Shown here: positions 44,990 through 54,423 of the stretch, piece after piece
Layout of the letters: each line of letters opens with the position of its first letter
Numbering within the stretch: the stretch's first letter is position 1
DNA from: an uncultured Thermoguttaceae bacterium
GTDB taxonomy: Bacteria; Planctomycetota; Planctomycetia; Pirellulales; Thermoguttaceae
Length of the DNA: 64,000 nucleotides
Assembly: GCA_938042245.1 (NCBI GenBank)
Contig: CALIRO010000011.1
Location: 49,945 to 113,944 of the forward strand
Direction of reading: 5' to 3'
The notes under the pieces: model-generated
Database searches by the model: none
The model's input: the letters and a program-made list of their open reading frames with translations, nothing else
Told to the model about the DNA's origin: nothing
Made by a program: the position numbers and the translations under genes

Positions 44990-47389
44990 TTAGGGCTTTT
45001 TTGAGTCAAATGCTTCTACCCCCTCGGGGGAGAAGAAGACCAGCGTCTGACCAGCGGCGGCCACATTGCCGATGCGGGTTTTGGTCGGCAGGGGCAATTG
45101 CTCTTCCAGTCGGCCCGTGGGGATGTCGATCCGCAGCAGAACGGAGCTTTGAAGGGCGCCTTCGCCCTTGGCGATGGGGAGGTAGTAGGTTCGGGCCATC
45201 CGGAATCCCCGGCCAGCGGTGTTGAACCCCTCAGGCAATGGGATGTTCATCTCTTCCCAGGCCGGTTTGCCGGTGCGGAGCTGCCAGCCGCCGACCGACC
45301 GGCTCCCCACGGTCAACACCACTCCCTCAGCCACCGCAGCCACAAACCGAAACTCTTCGATTTGCCGTTGCCACCGGAGCCGACCGGTATGCAACTCAAA
45401 ACAAAACAGCTGATCCGATTCCACCGGCGCTAGCAGTACATGCTGGTCCGCAATGGTAGCGGTGCTATCTAGAGAGAAATGGTCTGACTCATATTGGGGC
45501 GATTGCATGGCGCCTATGGCGCGCAAGACCATGAGACGGCGGGAGCTCCAAAAGGAGTCTGTCAACGGGGTCTCATAGGCCCATAGTACGGTTTGCGTCC
45601 ACGGATCGACGGCTACCACCGCTCCGGCAGAAGTGGGGCAGATCAACACCCCATCGGCGTAGGAAGGCATACTGCCAGCCAATCGACGCAGCGGATCTAG
45701 CAGGATCGTTCGTTCTGGCACGGCAATCGGCAGCGACCAAAGCAATTGGCCGGTGGTTTCGGCCAAGGCGAGCAGACGGATTTGCTCGGCCTGGTCGGCA
45801 AGCACATACAGAACGCCTTCCACTGGCAGGGGCGGGCCAAGGAAGAAGGCCCCGGCCAAGGCTGGTTCGTCCTCCCCGCTTTTGCCCCCTACCGACCAAA
45901 GCATCTTACCTTCTTGGCGAAGGTCCAAGGCGATCAATCGGTTCGGCGGCGAAGACGTCGGGACTGTCCCCGGGGGCACGGCCGCCGGGAACGGGAAAAC
46001 AGAAAATACCGTAGAACCCTGCATGCCTAGATCATCCAGCAGAAACACCCGGCTGCCATGCACGACCATCTGTCCGTAGGGGGTGTCTTCGAAAATGCGC
46101 TGACGGCTCAGGAGGGCCGAGGGAGTATGCATGCGAAGAACTACTCCGGTCGGCATGACCCGTTGGCCTTGGGATAGTTGCAGAAGCGGATCGCCGCCAG
46201 GAGGATATTCCCACTTTTGCCGACCTGTCCACAAATCCACTGCTACCAACCGGGTCGGCAGCCGCACCAAAGCCACATCCTCTCCCAATACCGGATGTGC
46301 CGCCGGCATCTGCCCCGGAACAGAGAATCGGGGACCTCCAGCGCCCTGAAAGGCCGGGCCGCTAAATTCTTCTACCGCCTCCATATCCAGACGCCACCGA
46401 AGCTGGCCGATCTGACCGGTCCAATTGGCCGAAGCGTTTCGGGCCGGATCGCCTCGAAACATCGGCCACCCTCGGACAAGCCCGCCGGAGGGTTCCTTCC
46501 CAGCAGGTTGCTGAGGCAGCCCAACCGAACTGCGGACCACTTCCAGAAGCCGATCGATCGACGCCTCCTGGGGCAAAACCTGCTGGCCAATCCGAAGGCC
46601 TTTGACTGCTCCGACGGCCAACAGCTGAGCGAAGCATTGGCGTGCCTGTTCCTCCTGGCCTTCCCAGAGGTAGGCGGCGCCGGCCAGAAGCAGGGCCTGT
46701 TGCTTGATGCCCGGGGAAGAAGATGCCGAAAAACGGAACACTTTTTCCGTCCAACGGATGGTTTCCGTCCATTGGCGTCGGTCGAAGGCGTCGGCGGCCA
46801 TCACTAGAGCGGCTTCGGCGGCAAACCGGGTGCCCGGGTACTGCTGAACTACCCGACGCAACGCTTCTCGATCCCGCTGGAGCAGGGCTTCGTCCAATCG
46901 GCGAACCGCCCTGGCCGCACACCAGGCCTCCCAAATGCCCAACCCCTCAGGGGGCAATGACTCTACTAGCCGCCCCGCCGCCTGCTCCAACGGCAGGTGC
47001 AAGTTCTGCTCCGCGTCGATAGGAACATATCCCCACTCGCCGCTGGTCAATATCTGCTCCAACAGCGCCGCCGCTTCGGCTACCCGGCCTTCGGCGATTT
47101 TCTGCTGGGCCTGCTGAAGCCGAACCAGCCACTCCCGCTCCGGACGGGGCAACGAACCGGCCCAGCTACTTTCCAAAACACTGACTATCCAGAGGCCAAC
47201 AGCCCACAACCTCAGCAAACCCGTCCGCCCAGAGTCCAGCCTAAAAACCTTGGGCAAACCTTGTTGGCGGCGCATAGACGGAGCAGTTGAAGCCGAACGT
47301 GCCTCCAAAACCCAGACCAAACCTCTGATTGCTCCAGAGCCTCCCTGCTGCGGTTGGAGGCAGAAAGGCAACGGTTGGTTGACCCCCAT
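44990..47389 (-). CDS. PQQ-like beta-propeller protein with TPR-like N-terminus
   Basis: A 799-residue protein. Its start is 15 bp after the stop of the upstream gene, and AAAGGAA precedes it; an internal ATG at 47275 would drop a non-conserved N-terminus. A hydrophobic segment (about 60-78, LLRLWAVGLWIVSVLESS) is a signal or anchor. Helical repeats follow (WLVRLQQAQQKIAEGRVAEAAALLEQIL). From about 320 the protein reads GWPMFRGDPARNASA, then propeller blades such as LVAVDLWTGRQKWEYPP and LFCFELHTGRLRWQRQI. This is the general layout of planctomycete outer-membrane-assembly-like PQQ proteins. It resembles the C-terminus of the 1346-residue protein at 27603. Function unknown. Confidence 0.75.
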   Translation of the reverse strand: MGVNQPLPFCLQPQQGGSGAIRGLVWVLEARSASTAPSMRRQQGLPKVFRLDSGRTGLLRLWAVGLWIVSVLESSWAGSLPRPEREWLVRLQQAQQKIAEGRVAEAAALLEQILTSGEWGYVPIDAEQNLHLPLEQAAGRLVESLPPEGLGIWEAWCAARAVRRLDEALLQRDREALRRVVQQYPGTRFAAEAALVMAADAFDRRQWTETIRWTEKVFRFSASSSPGIKQQALLLAGAAYLWEGQEEQARQCFAQLLAVGAVKGLRIGQQVLPQEASIDRLLEVVRSSVGLPQQPAGKEPSGGLVRGWPMFRGDPARNASANWTGQIGQLRWRLDMEAVEEFSGPAFQGAGGPRFSVPGQMPAAHPVLGEDVALVRLPTRLVAVDLWTGRQKWEYPPGGDPLLQLSQGQRVMPTGVVLRMHTPSALLSRQRIFEDTPYGQMVVHGSRVFLLDDLGMQGSTVFSVFPFPAAVPPGTVPTSSPPNRLIALDLRQEGKMLWSVGGKSGEDEPALAGAFFLGPPLPVEGVLYVLADQAEQIRLLALAETTGQLLWSLPIAVPERTILLDPLRRLAGSMPSYADGVLICPTSAGAVVAVDPWTQTVLWAYETPLTDSFWSSRRLMVLRAIGAMQSPQYESDHFSLDSTATIADQHVLLAPVESDQLFCFELHTGRLRWQRQIEEFRFVAAVAEGVVLTVGSRSVGGWQLRTGKPAWEEMNIPLPEGFNTAGRGFRMARTYYLPIAKGEGALQSSVLLRIDIPTGRLEEQLPLPTKTRIGNVAAAGQTLVFFSPEGVEAFDSKKP

Positions 47390-47404
47390 AGGATGGCGTT
47401 CCTT

Positions 47405-48580
47405 TTAGGATTGCTTTTCCGAGGATGGTTGCTCTTGAGGTTTCTCGTCTTTGTTCTTGGATTCCTCTTGGGTTTTTTGTTCCTGTTTGTCCTTTTGTTC
47501 CTCTTTGGTTTTTTGATCGATGGCCTCTTGGAGGCGTTTTTCTAGTTTCTCCAAAGCCTGCCGGGCCTCTTCGGACTTCTTTTTCAATTCCTCCAGGGAC
47601 TGTTTGGAACTGTCTTTGATGGCCTCATCGGTTACCAGACGATCCACCATTTGGATCCAGATCGGTAGTTGCAGGGCGGCCATTTGGACGTTGTTCCGCC
47701 GGACCACCTGGGCGGGGGCCGCCTGCACTTGGCCAACGGCAACCGGCCCGGCCTGGATCATAACCCCGTCTGCTTGGCTATTCCGTTTATACACCTCGTA
47801 AGCTTCGGGGTGTTTTTTCTTGAGTTCCTCTGCATTTTTGGCTTGGAACTTTTCGGTAACCTCTTTGCCGTCTTTTTTGCGGGTTAGTTCTACGGTGATC
47901 CCTTCTTTGGGGTCTTCGATGATGCGGAACTTTCCGTTTTTATCTTCCCCTTCGATGGTTTTGACGTTACTGACGATCTGAACCCGGCGCACGACTTGGC
48001 CGCCGATCATCTGGGCCTGCGCCTGCACTTGAATCCGACCAGGCACGTTCGCCTGTTGCTGTTGGAACAGTTTCTCTCGTTCTTCATGGGCTTTGAGGAT
48101 ATCCTTGGCCCGTCGGGCAGAGGCTGGCCGGGGCCCTTCGGCGATTTTCTCCAACGCCTCTTTGGCCGACTTCTTTAGCTCGGCGTCTTGAGAATCCAGA
48201 TGTTTTTTCAGAATATCCAAGGCCCGGACGTTGGCCTCCAGGCTTTCGCTAGCAGCGGCTCGGATGAGGGCGTCTATGGCGGCTCGGCCTAACTCGGCCA
48301 ATCGCTGACTGGCGGCTTGCCGGTCGGCAAACGCATCCGCGTCCAACTGCTGGACCAATTGGTCCAACTCTTCCGGCGTAACCGACGGCGGAGAAACCTG
48401 GGTTTTCTCGGCCGGAGTGGTTTTCTCTGGCTCCTTAGCAGGCTGGGCAGCCGGGGCCGACTCCTCTTTTGCCGACGCCCCCGGCTCCGCCGCCAAAATC
48501 CCAAAACCTCCCTTGGCTGCCAGAAATACCATCAACCCCAAAACCCCTAGCCAGCCCAGCACCCATTTGGCCTTTCGCAT
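47405..48580 (-). CDS. Exported helical (HEAT-like) protein with charged tail
   Basis: A 391-residue protein with a signal peptide (VLGWLGVLGLMVFLAAKGG, about 7-25). A Pro/Ala/Lys linker leads to helical repeats at about 68-180 (ADRQAASQRLAELGRAAIDALIRAA, ALDILKKHLDSQDAELKKSAKEAL), which look like HEAT or Armadillo-type helices. A middle part (about 185-300) is beta-rich with 'GKFRIIEDPKEGITVEL'. The C-terminus (about 330-391) is a Lys/Glu/Gln coiled coil. A large share of acidic and basic residues suggests an extended scaffold. It is the upstream partner of the propeller gene (15-bp gap). Confidence 0.68.
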   Translation of the reverse strand: MRKAKWVLGWLGVLGLMVFLAAKGGFGILAAEPGASAKEESAPAAQPAKEPEKTTPAEKTQVSPPSVTPEELDQLVQQLDADAFADRQAASQRLAELGRAAIDALIRAAASESLEANVRALDILKKHLDSQDAELKKSAKEALEKIAEGPRPASARRAKDILKAHEEREKLFQQQQANVPGRIQVQAQAQMIGGQVVRRVQIVSNVKTIEGEDKNGKFRIIEDPKEGITVELTRKKDGKEVTEKFQAKNAEELKKKHPEAYEVYKRNSQADGVMIQAGPVAVGQVQAAPAQVVRRNNVQMAALQLPIWIQMVDRLVTDEAIKDSSKQSLEELKKKSEEARQALEKLEKRLQEAIDQKTKEEQKDKQEQKTQEESKNKDEKPQEQPSSEKQS

Positions 48581-48758
48581 CGTTTCGCTCCTTTCCTAAA
48601 AACTCCTCTTGCCAACCGAACCAAGGCTTCCTTATCCGCCTAAAAACCTCCTTCTATATATTAAACCCCACACCAACCCAAAAAGACCTGGCCCAACCCC
48701 CCCCAGCCGGAAATACCACGAAACTCCCTTAAGCAAAGCAAGAATCCACAGGTTCCGT

Positions 48759-50225
48759 TTAGCTAGGGACAATCTGGAAGGCGGCCGGGCCGGCCCCGGT
48801 GGTGAAAAAATCAGCCCGGTCGGCATGTTGGGGGAACTCGGCCAAATACCGGTTTCTCCAGCGGCGCAGAAAGTCTTCGGCCTCCTCCAGCCGGACCAAG
48901 GCCCAGACACTGCCGCCGAAACCGGCGCCGAAGGCACAGGCGGCTGCTGCCCCCTCGGCCCGTGCGATGGCCGATAGCCGAATCGTCTCCGGCACCTGAT
49001 TGCCCAAAAGCTCTTCGGAGGCCTTTTGGGAGCGATCCACCAGCGGCCCCAACGCTGCCATATCACACCGTGCCAATGCATCGCCCTCGGCAGGCCGAAG
49101 CTCTTCGTTCTCCACCAAAAATTGCTGCACCCGTTTCAGGAGTGCTTCGGTTTCTACCGGATCCAGACCAGCGGATCGAATGATCTGAACAAGCCGATCC
49201 CCCGCATCGGGGCTACTGTGAACAATGGCTGCCAAGTGGGGTTCTGAGCCACCGGTGGCCTGCCGCCATAGTTCTGCTGCCCGATAGGCCAGACCAGAAG
49301 CCCGATTGTACTTTTCCAAAGCAGCCCCGGTCTTTTCAGCCGCCACGCCCGAAACGCCCAAGGCAAACACATAGCCAGACGGCATCGGCACGGAGCGTAA
49401 AAACCGCACCGGGCAGTAAGCATATTCGCTCAAGAAACCGGCCCGGCAATTCAGCATGGCAGTGTGGTCCTCACTGCCGCCAAAGGTACCCACCCCTTTG
49501 TCCCCGGCCAACGTGCCGAACGATTGGCCATTTTCCACCGTAGCCAAATAACCAGCCAGATCGACCAGATTGTGCACCTCCTGCTGGAATTCAGGTCGGT
49601 CCCAGATGTGGTTGACCTCGGCCAAGGCCAGAAAAATAGCCACCACCAGGGCACTGGAGCTAGACATGCCCGCTGCGGGCGGCAGATCGCTGGCAAAGAC
49701 GATACTGGCCCCCCGCGGCAGGCCAGGAAAATTCCGAGCCATGCGACGGGCCACCGTCATCGGGTAATTGGACCAATGGCCCACAGTCGGCTGAAGGTCC
49801 GGGGCCAAGGGAAATTGGATACTCTGGCCGGTTTGAGCATCAGCCACCCAAACCTGCAAGTCCAGCCGGGGCAATACCAGCAGGCAAAATCCCCGCTCGA
49901 CCGGGGTTACCATGCTGGCCCCGCCAGCATAATCGTTGTGTTTGCCGAAGACTTCGATCCGGCCCGGCACATAGAAGCCGTGCGGCATGCGCCAACCGGA
50001 CCCTATTGCATCGGCCTCTGGTAGTCGGCCAGAGCATTCGGCAGCCTGAACATGGACCGATGATTCAGGAGTTTGTTCGGCCTGGCAGCGGAGCATTTGA
50101 TAACACTGCGAGAACAGGGCCGCCTTCGGCTTAGCGGCCGAGGGACTCAAACCGGCTTCAATCAACAACCGTTGCAGCGACTCCATATCGTCCCATCGGC
50201 CTTTTAGGGTGTACTGAGGAACCAT
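48759..50225 (-). CDS. Galactokinase-like GHMP kinase
   Basis: A 488-residue sugar kinase of the GHMP fold. The start at 50225 follows GGAGGG; other ATGs exist 13 codons later. Motif 1 is GRIEVFGKHNDYAGG (about 87), where most galactokinases have GR.N.IGEHTDY, so the usual Glu and Asn are Lys and Glu. Motif 2 is LPPAAGMSSSSALVVA, the phosphate-binding loop. Motif 3 is CAFGAGFGGSVWALV near the C-terminus. These point to phosphorylation of galactose or a related sugar at C1. The changed motif 1 makes substrate preference uncertain. A nucleotidyltransferase gene lies upstream on the same strand, giving a two-step sugar activation pathway. Confidence 0.82.
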   Translation of the reverse strand: MVPQYTLKGRWDDMESLQRLLIEAGLSPSAAKPKAALFSQCYQMLRCQAEQTPESSVHVQAAECSGRLPEADAIGSGWRMPHGFYVPGRIEVFGKHNDYAGGASMVTPVERGFCLLVLPRLDLQVWVADAQTGQSIQFPLAPDLQPTVGHWSNYPMTVARRMARNFPGLPRGASIVFASDLPPAAGMSSSSALVVAIFLALAEVNHIWDRPEFQQEVHNLVDLAGYLATVENGQSFGTLAGDKGVGTFGGSEDHTAMLNCRAGFLSEYAYCPVRFLRSVPMPSGYVFALGVSGVAAEKTGAALEKYNRASGLAYRAAELWRQATGGSEPHLAAIVHSSPDAGDRLVQIIRSAGLDPVETEALLKRVQQFLVENEELRPAEGDALARCDMAALGPLVDRSQKASEELLGNQVPETIRLSAIARAEGAAAACAFGAGFGGSVWALVRLEEAEDFLRRWRNRYLAEFPQHADRADFFTTGAGPAAFQIVPS

Positions 50226-50574
50226 CGGACGGCGCCCTCCGGTGTCTAAGGCTGGAACGGATGATAGCAAATGGCAAAAGATTTCCAGGAACGGTTTCCC
50301 TTGGAATTGGTGGGATGCAAGGAGAGAGAAATTTTAGCGAATTTCCGCCCGGTCCGAAAGAACAGCAACCCGGACGAAAGCCCCTGACCTTCCCGAAGAA
50401 CGAAGCTTCCGGGCAATCTCCTGGAGAGATGGTGGAGCGAATCGCCTCGAATGGGCAGAGGGATTTTCCCCTGGGAAACGAACAGAATGCCCGGCAGGAA
50501 GACCGACTTAGGCATTCCCGTTCCCATCAGCCGAGAGCAGGAATCCTGCAGGTTTTAACAAGCGGCAGAGAGGA
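50226..50574. other. Intergenic region between two sugar-activation genes
   Basis: These 349 bases contain no convincing gene, hairpin terminator or promoter. The two flanking genes read in the same direction (minus) and may still be co-transcribed. Confidence 0.4.
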
Positions 50575-51399
50575 TCAGTAATCCACGGGCAGCCCGGCTA
50601 GACGTTGTTGGACCGGGAGGATGTCTTTTCGGCTGGTAAGGTCCAGGACCGGGGCCTGGACGAGCACTGTCTGGAATCGTTCCCCCAGATGGTCGATGGC
50701 ATATTGGACAGCGTCGGTGATTTCGTATTCCCCACGGGGGGAGGGGCCAATGCGTCGGCAGGCCTCGAAAATGGTGGGCCGAAACCGCCAACAATTCATG
50801 CTGATCCAAAGCGGTCGGGGCAGAGAAGCCAAGGTTTCTGGGGCAGGCTTTTCTAGAATCCGGTTCAAACACCCTGTGCCGTTCATCTGGGCCACCGCAA
50901 ACTGGCGAACCCGGTCGGCCGGGATATTGCCCAGCCGGATCATCGTCTCTTGCTCGAACAGAGCTACTGCGGAGCCGGTTCCTTCACGCATCCGGCGCAG
51001 CGCCTCGACCGGATAATAATTGTCCGAATTGATCATCAGGAAACTGTCTTGCTGGACGAAGCTTTCTGCGGCGGCCACGGCATCGGCCGTGCCACGGGGC
51101 TCCTGTTGAACCGCATAATAAATCTGGATCCGCCGAGGGGGGGCTTGCCGGGTGTAATAATCCCGAATGGCCGTATGCTCCGGCGCCACCACCAAGCAAA
51201 CAAACCGATAGCCGGCCTCGGCCAGCGCAGTCAGCACATAATCCAAAAAAGGCCGACCCACCGGAACCAGGGCTTTTAGGCCCTGCTGGGCAATTGCCTC
51301 TTGTTCTGGTGCCAACACCACGTCGGCATCCTGCCGGCGCATTCGGGTACCCAAGCCTCGGGCCAGGATCACTACTTTTTCGATCACTTCGAGTGGCAT
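50575..51399 (-). CDS. Sugar-1-phosphate nucleotidyltransferase
   Basis: A 274-residue protein of the NTP_transferase fold. The signature VVILARGLGTRMRR (about 9-22) is a slight variant of the family GxGTRL/M loop ('LAAGxGTR'), with Arg in place of the first Gly. It is followed by LKALVPVGRPFLDYVL, EPRGTADAV and LMINSDNYYP, whose Asp pair binds metal and nucleotide. The enzyme joins a nucleotide to a sugar-1-phosphate, for example UDP- or dTDP-glucose; sequence alone does not fix the nucleotide. Its start follows AGGAGG. It precedes the galactokinase-like gene, so the product of that kinase is a likely substrate. Confidence 0.82.
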   Translation of the reverse strand: MPLEVIEKVVILARGLGTRMRRQDADVVLAPEQEAIAQQGLKALVPVGRPFLDYVLTALAEAGYRFVCLVVAPEHTAIRDYYTRQAPPRRIQIYYAVQQEPRGTADAVAAAESFVQQDSFLMINSDNYYPVEALRRMREGTGSAVALFEQETMIRLGNIPADRVRQFAVAQMNGTGCLNRILEKPAPETLASLPRPLWISMNCWRFRPTIFEACRRIGPSPRGEYEITDAVQYAIDHLGERFQTVLVQAPVLDLTSRKDILPVQQRLAGLPVDY

Positions 51400-51772
51400 G
51401 AGGACCTCCTTTTCCTTCTTTGTTCCCTGTTTTTGGGATTCGTTCCGTGGGGTGCAAGCCGCCGCTTATTCCGTTCTAAATTAGGGTATTGTACTACCCA
51501 TTCTGAGGGGGTTTTCACTTCCCCCTTATTGTAACTGCTGGAGATTCCCCGACAATAGGAAAATCTGGGCATAGAATCTCTGAGTGGGGGATTAAATTCC
51601 CCTATCTTTGGGGGAAAGAGGTCCTCTCTTAGAAGAACCCAGGGCAGGGATACCGTTCCAGGGAACCGAGCTGGTGGAGAGCTTGGAGGTTAATGGGTAT
51701 CCCCACTCCAGAGGGAATATAACCCCCTGCTTGATGGCATCCTAGGCATCGCTGAGCGGGTTGCTAGGTGTT
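51400..51772. other. Intergenic region with several G/C-tract hairpins
   Basis: In these 373 bases short palindromes recur: GGGGG-TTTTCACTT-CCCCC (about 51507), GGGG-ATTAAATT-CCCC (about 51586) with TTTGGGGGAAA at 51607, and CCCC...GGG/CCCC pieces near 51700. They resemble those at 3686, 43350 and 54124. No gene is seen. Confidence 0.5.
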
Positions 51773-53734
51773 TTAATCTTCCTCCTGCTGGCGGAGCCGA
51801 ACCAGCACGCTGTAATCCTCCAGGGTGCTGGTGTCGCCGACGGTTTCCCGGCCAGCGGCGATATCCCGCAGGAGCCGACGCATAATCTTGCCGCTTCGGG
51901 TCTTCGGCAATGCCGTGGTAAACCGCACATCGTCCGGCACAGCCAAAGCGCCGATCTGCTGGCGAACCCAATTTTTAAGCTCTTGGCGGAGCTGGTCGCT
52001 TGGCTCATAGCCGGTGGCCAGGGTAACAAAGACGGCAATAGCTTCGCCTTTGATTTCATGGGGTCGGCCCACTGCGGCGGCTTCGGCCACAGCCGGATGG
52101 CTCACCAGGGCGCTTTCAATCTCGATGGTGCTCAGACGATGGCCGGAAACATTCAGCACATCATCGATTCGGCCCATGATCCAGTAGTAGCCGTCTTCGT
52201 CCACTCGGGCGTTGTCGCCGGTGAGGTACTTGCCAGGAACATCAGTCCAGTATTGGAGCTTATAACGTTCATCGTCGCCCCAGATGCCTCGGAGCATACC
52301 GGGCCAGGGTTTTGAGATGCAGAGCCAACCGCCCTGGTTGACGCCGACCGGTTTGCGATCCTCCCCGACAATCTCCGGAAACACGCCCGGCAAGGGATGA
52401 CAGCAACTGCCGGGTTTCAGCGGCGTCGCCCCTGGCAACGGCGACATCAAGATGCCCCCGGTCTCGGTCTGCCACCAGGTATCGACAATCGGGCACCGAC
52501 AGCCGCCGATCTTCTCGTAGTACCACATCCAGGCCTCTGGGTTAATCCCTTCGCCAACCGAACCGAGCAGCCGAAGACTAGACAAGTCGTGCTTTTCTAC
52601 CCACTCATCGCCCCATTTGATAAAGGTTCGGATGGCCGTTGGCGCTGTGTACAGAATATTCACTTTGTACTTTTCGACGATGCTCCACCATCGGTCGTAA
52701 GCAGGCCAATCGGGAGCGCCTTCGTACATGATGCAGGTAACGCCGGCGGCCAGCGGACCATAAACAATGTAGGTATGGCCGGTAATCCAGCCGATGTCCG
52801 CCGTGCACCAATAGACATCCTCCGGCCGAACGTCAAAGACCCATTCGGTGGTCTTCTTGGCAAACAACAGATATCCGGCTGTGGTGTGCTTAACCCCTTT
52901 GGGTTTGCCCGTGGACCCACTGGTATAAAGCAAAAACAAGGGGGCTTCGCTGTCCATGGGTTCGGCGGGGCAATCCGGGGAAGCATCGGCCATCAGTTCG
53001 TGCCACCAGAAATCCCGTCCCTCTTGCATGGGCACATGGACGCCCACCCGGCGCACCACCACGCATTTTTCGAGGCTAGGGGTCTTCTTCATGGCTTCAT
53101 CGACGTTCGCTTTCAGCGGCAATTGTTTCCCACGGCGCCAGCCGGCATCCGAGGTAATGATCAATTTGGCTTGGGCGTCGTTGCAGCGTTCGGCAATGGC
53201 TTCGGAAGAAAATCCGCCAAAGATCACCGTATGGATCGCCCCGATGCGAGTGCAAGCCAACATCGCAATGGGCAATTCGGGGATCATCGGCATATACATG
53301 GCCACCCGATCGCCCTGTCGGATGCCTAATTTTTTGAGCACATTGGCAAACTTGCACACCTCATGATGAAGCATTTGATAGGTCAGCACCCGGACGTCGC
53401 CCGGTTCGCCTTCCCAGATATAGGCAGCCTTGTTGGCCACCGGAGTGCCCAGATGCCGATCCAAACAGTTATAAGAGACATTGATCTGCCCGCCGACAAA
53501 CCACTTGGCAAAAGGCAAGTTCCATTCCAGCACCTTGTCATAGGGCTTAAACCAGTGAAGCTCACTAGCCCACCGTGCCCAGAAACCTTCCAGATCCTCG
53601 GCCGCCTCTTGATAGAGCTTTCGATACTCCTCCATAGATTTGATTCGGGCCTTGGCGGAAAATTCCGGCGAAGGCGGAAAAACCCGCTCCTCTTTCATCA
53701 CGTTAACAATTCCCGCGGACTTCACTTCTGCCAT
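51773..53734 (-). CDS. acs: Acetyl-coenzyme A synthetase
   Basis: A 653-residue AMP-forming ligase of normal length. It activates acetate to acetyl-CoA through acetyl-AMP. Start at 53734: AAGGAG stands 8 bp upstream, and the longer in-frame start at 53752 has none. Visible motifs: N-terminal [24 protein letters not shown] region, [11 protein letters not shown], the P-loop [52 protein letters not shown] and the C-terminal acetylation-site motif [11 protein letters not shown], whose Lys is catalytic and regulated by acetylation in related enzymes. It diverges from glyA. Confidence 0.96.
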   Translation of the reverse strand: MAEVKSAGIVNVMKEERVFPPSPEFSAKARIKSMEEYRKLYQEAAEDLEGFWARWASELHWFKPYDKVLEWNLPFAKWFVGGQINVSYNCLDRHLGTPVANKAAYIWEGEPGDVRVLTYQMLHHEVCKFANVLKKLGIRQGDRVAMYMPMIPELPIAMLACTRIGAIHTVIFGGFSSEAIAERCNDAQAKLIITSDAGWRRGKQLPLKANVDEAMKKTPSLEKCVVVRRVGVHVPMQEGRDFWWHELMADASPDCPAEPMDSEAPLFLLYTSGSTGKPKGVKHTTAGYLLFAKKTTEWVFDVRPEDVYWCTADIGWITGHTYIVYGPLAAGVTCIMYEGAPDWPAYDRWWSIVEKYKVNILYTAPTAIRTFIKWGDEWVEKHDLSSLRLLGSVGEGINPEAWMWYYEKIGGCRCPIVDTWWQTETGGILMSPLPGATPLKPGSCCHPLPGVFPEIVGEDRKPVGVNQGGWLCISKPWPGMLRGIWGDDERYKLQYWTDVPGKYLTGDNARVDEDGYYWIMGRIDDVLNVSGHRLSTIEIESALVSHPAVAEAAAVGRPHEIKGEAIAVFVTLATGYEPSDQLRQELKNWVRQQIGALAVPDDVRFTTALPKTRSGKIMRRLLRDIAAGRETVGDTSTLEDYSVLVRLRQQEED

Positions 53735-54423
53735 AAAATATCTCCTTTTCAAGTCAAATAGGTCCTACCTTTAGTAGCCAAGGGCAATTGGGAGCTTTTA
53801 AAAAATAAAGTATAAATCGAATCTGGTTTGCCAAAAAGGGGTGGGGTATCCTCTTTTCTGCAAAGGGGAATCCCCAACTGGTGGGGGCTATCCATTCTCG
53901 GCCTGGGAGTGAGGAGTTTTCCGAAGGAGGCAACTTCTTGGCCCGATCGCTCCATGTACCCCGGCCCAAAGTGCTCTGAACTTCCTTCCCCGGAGGATGA
54001 AGCAGAGTCGCAACTAGTTGCAGAATCGAAAGTTGTTGTTACCCCCAGGCCCAGCCGTTGACGAAACCACCTCCTTAACAGAGAATACAAGTTACATTTG
54101 GATAAAAGAAATAAAGGAGCAAATTTCCGGCCCCCTGGCAGGGGGATATGAAAACTCGCTAGGGGCTGATCCAGGGGAGCAATAGAGTACCCTGTTGAGG
54201 GAGTTCTATTCTCCATGTTAGGGGGATGATGGGTTGCCGCCTGCCGGGGGTGGAGTTTCTTTTGGTCTGGTAATTCTAAGGCATTATAAGGCGCAGTCTC
54301 TAAGGAGAGCAGGATATTTTTTGAAGATACATCTATCAAAATAGATACAGAATCATTCGCTCCTACTCCTTGTGCTCCCATGGGGTTCTGCAGCCCAGGT
54401 TCGCAGTGAGGTCCTATTGCCCA
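53735..54423. other. 689-bp divergent region between acs and glyA
   Basis: No gene is convincing here. From about 54121 to 54245 there are repeated G/C-tract hairpins (CCCCC-TGGCA-GGGGG at 54132, then AGGGG/CCAGGGG and further units). A 16-bp palindrome ATCTAT-CAAA-ATAGAT at 54331-54346, 78 bp before glyA, could be an operator. Confidence 0.5.
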
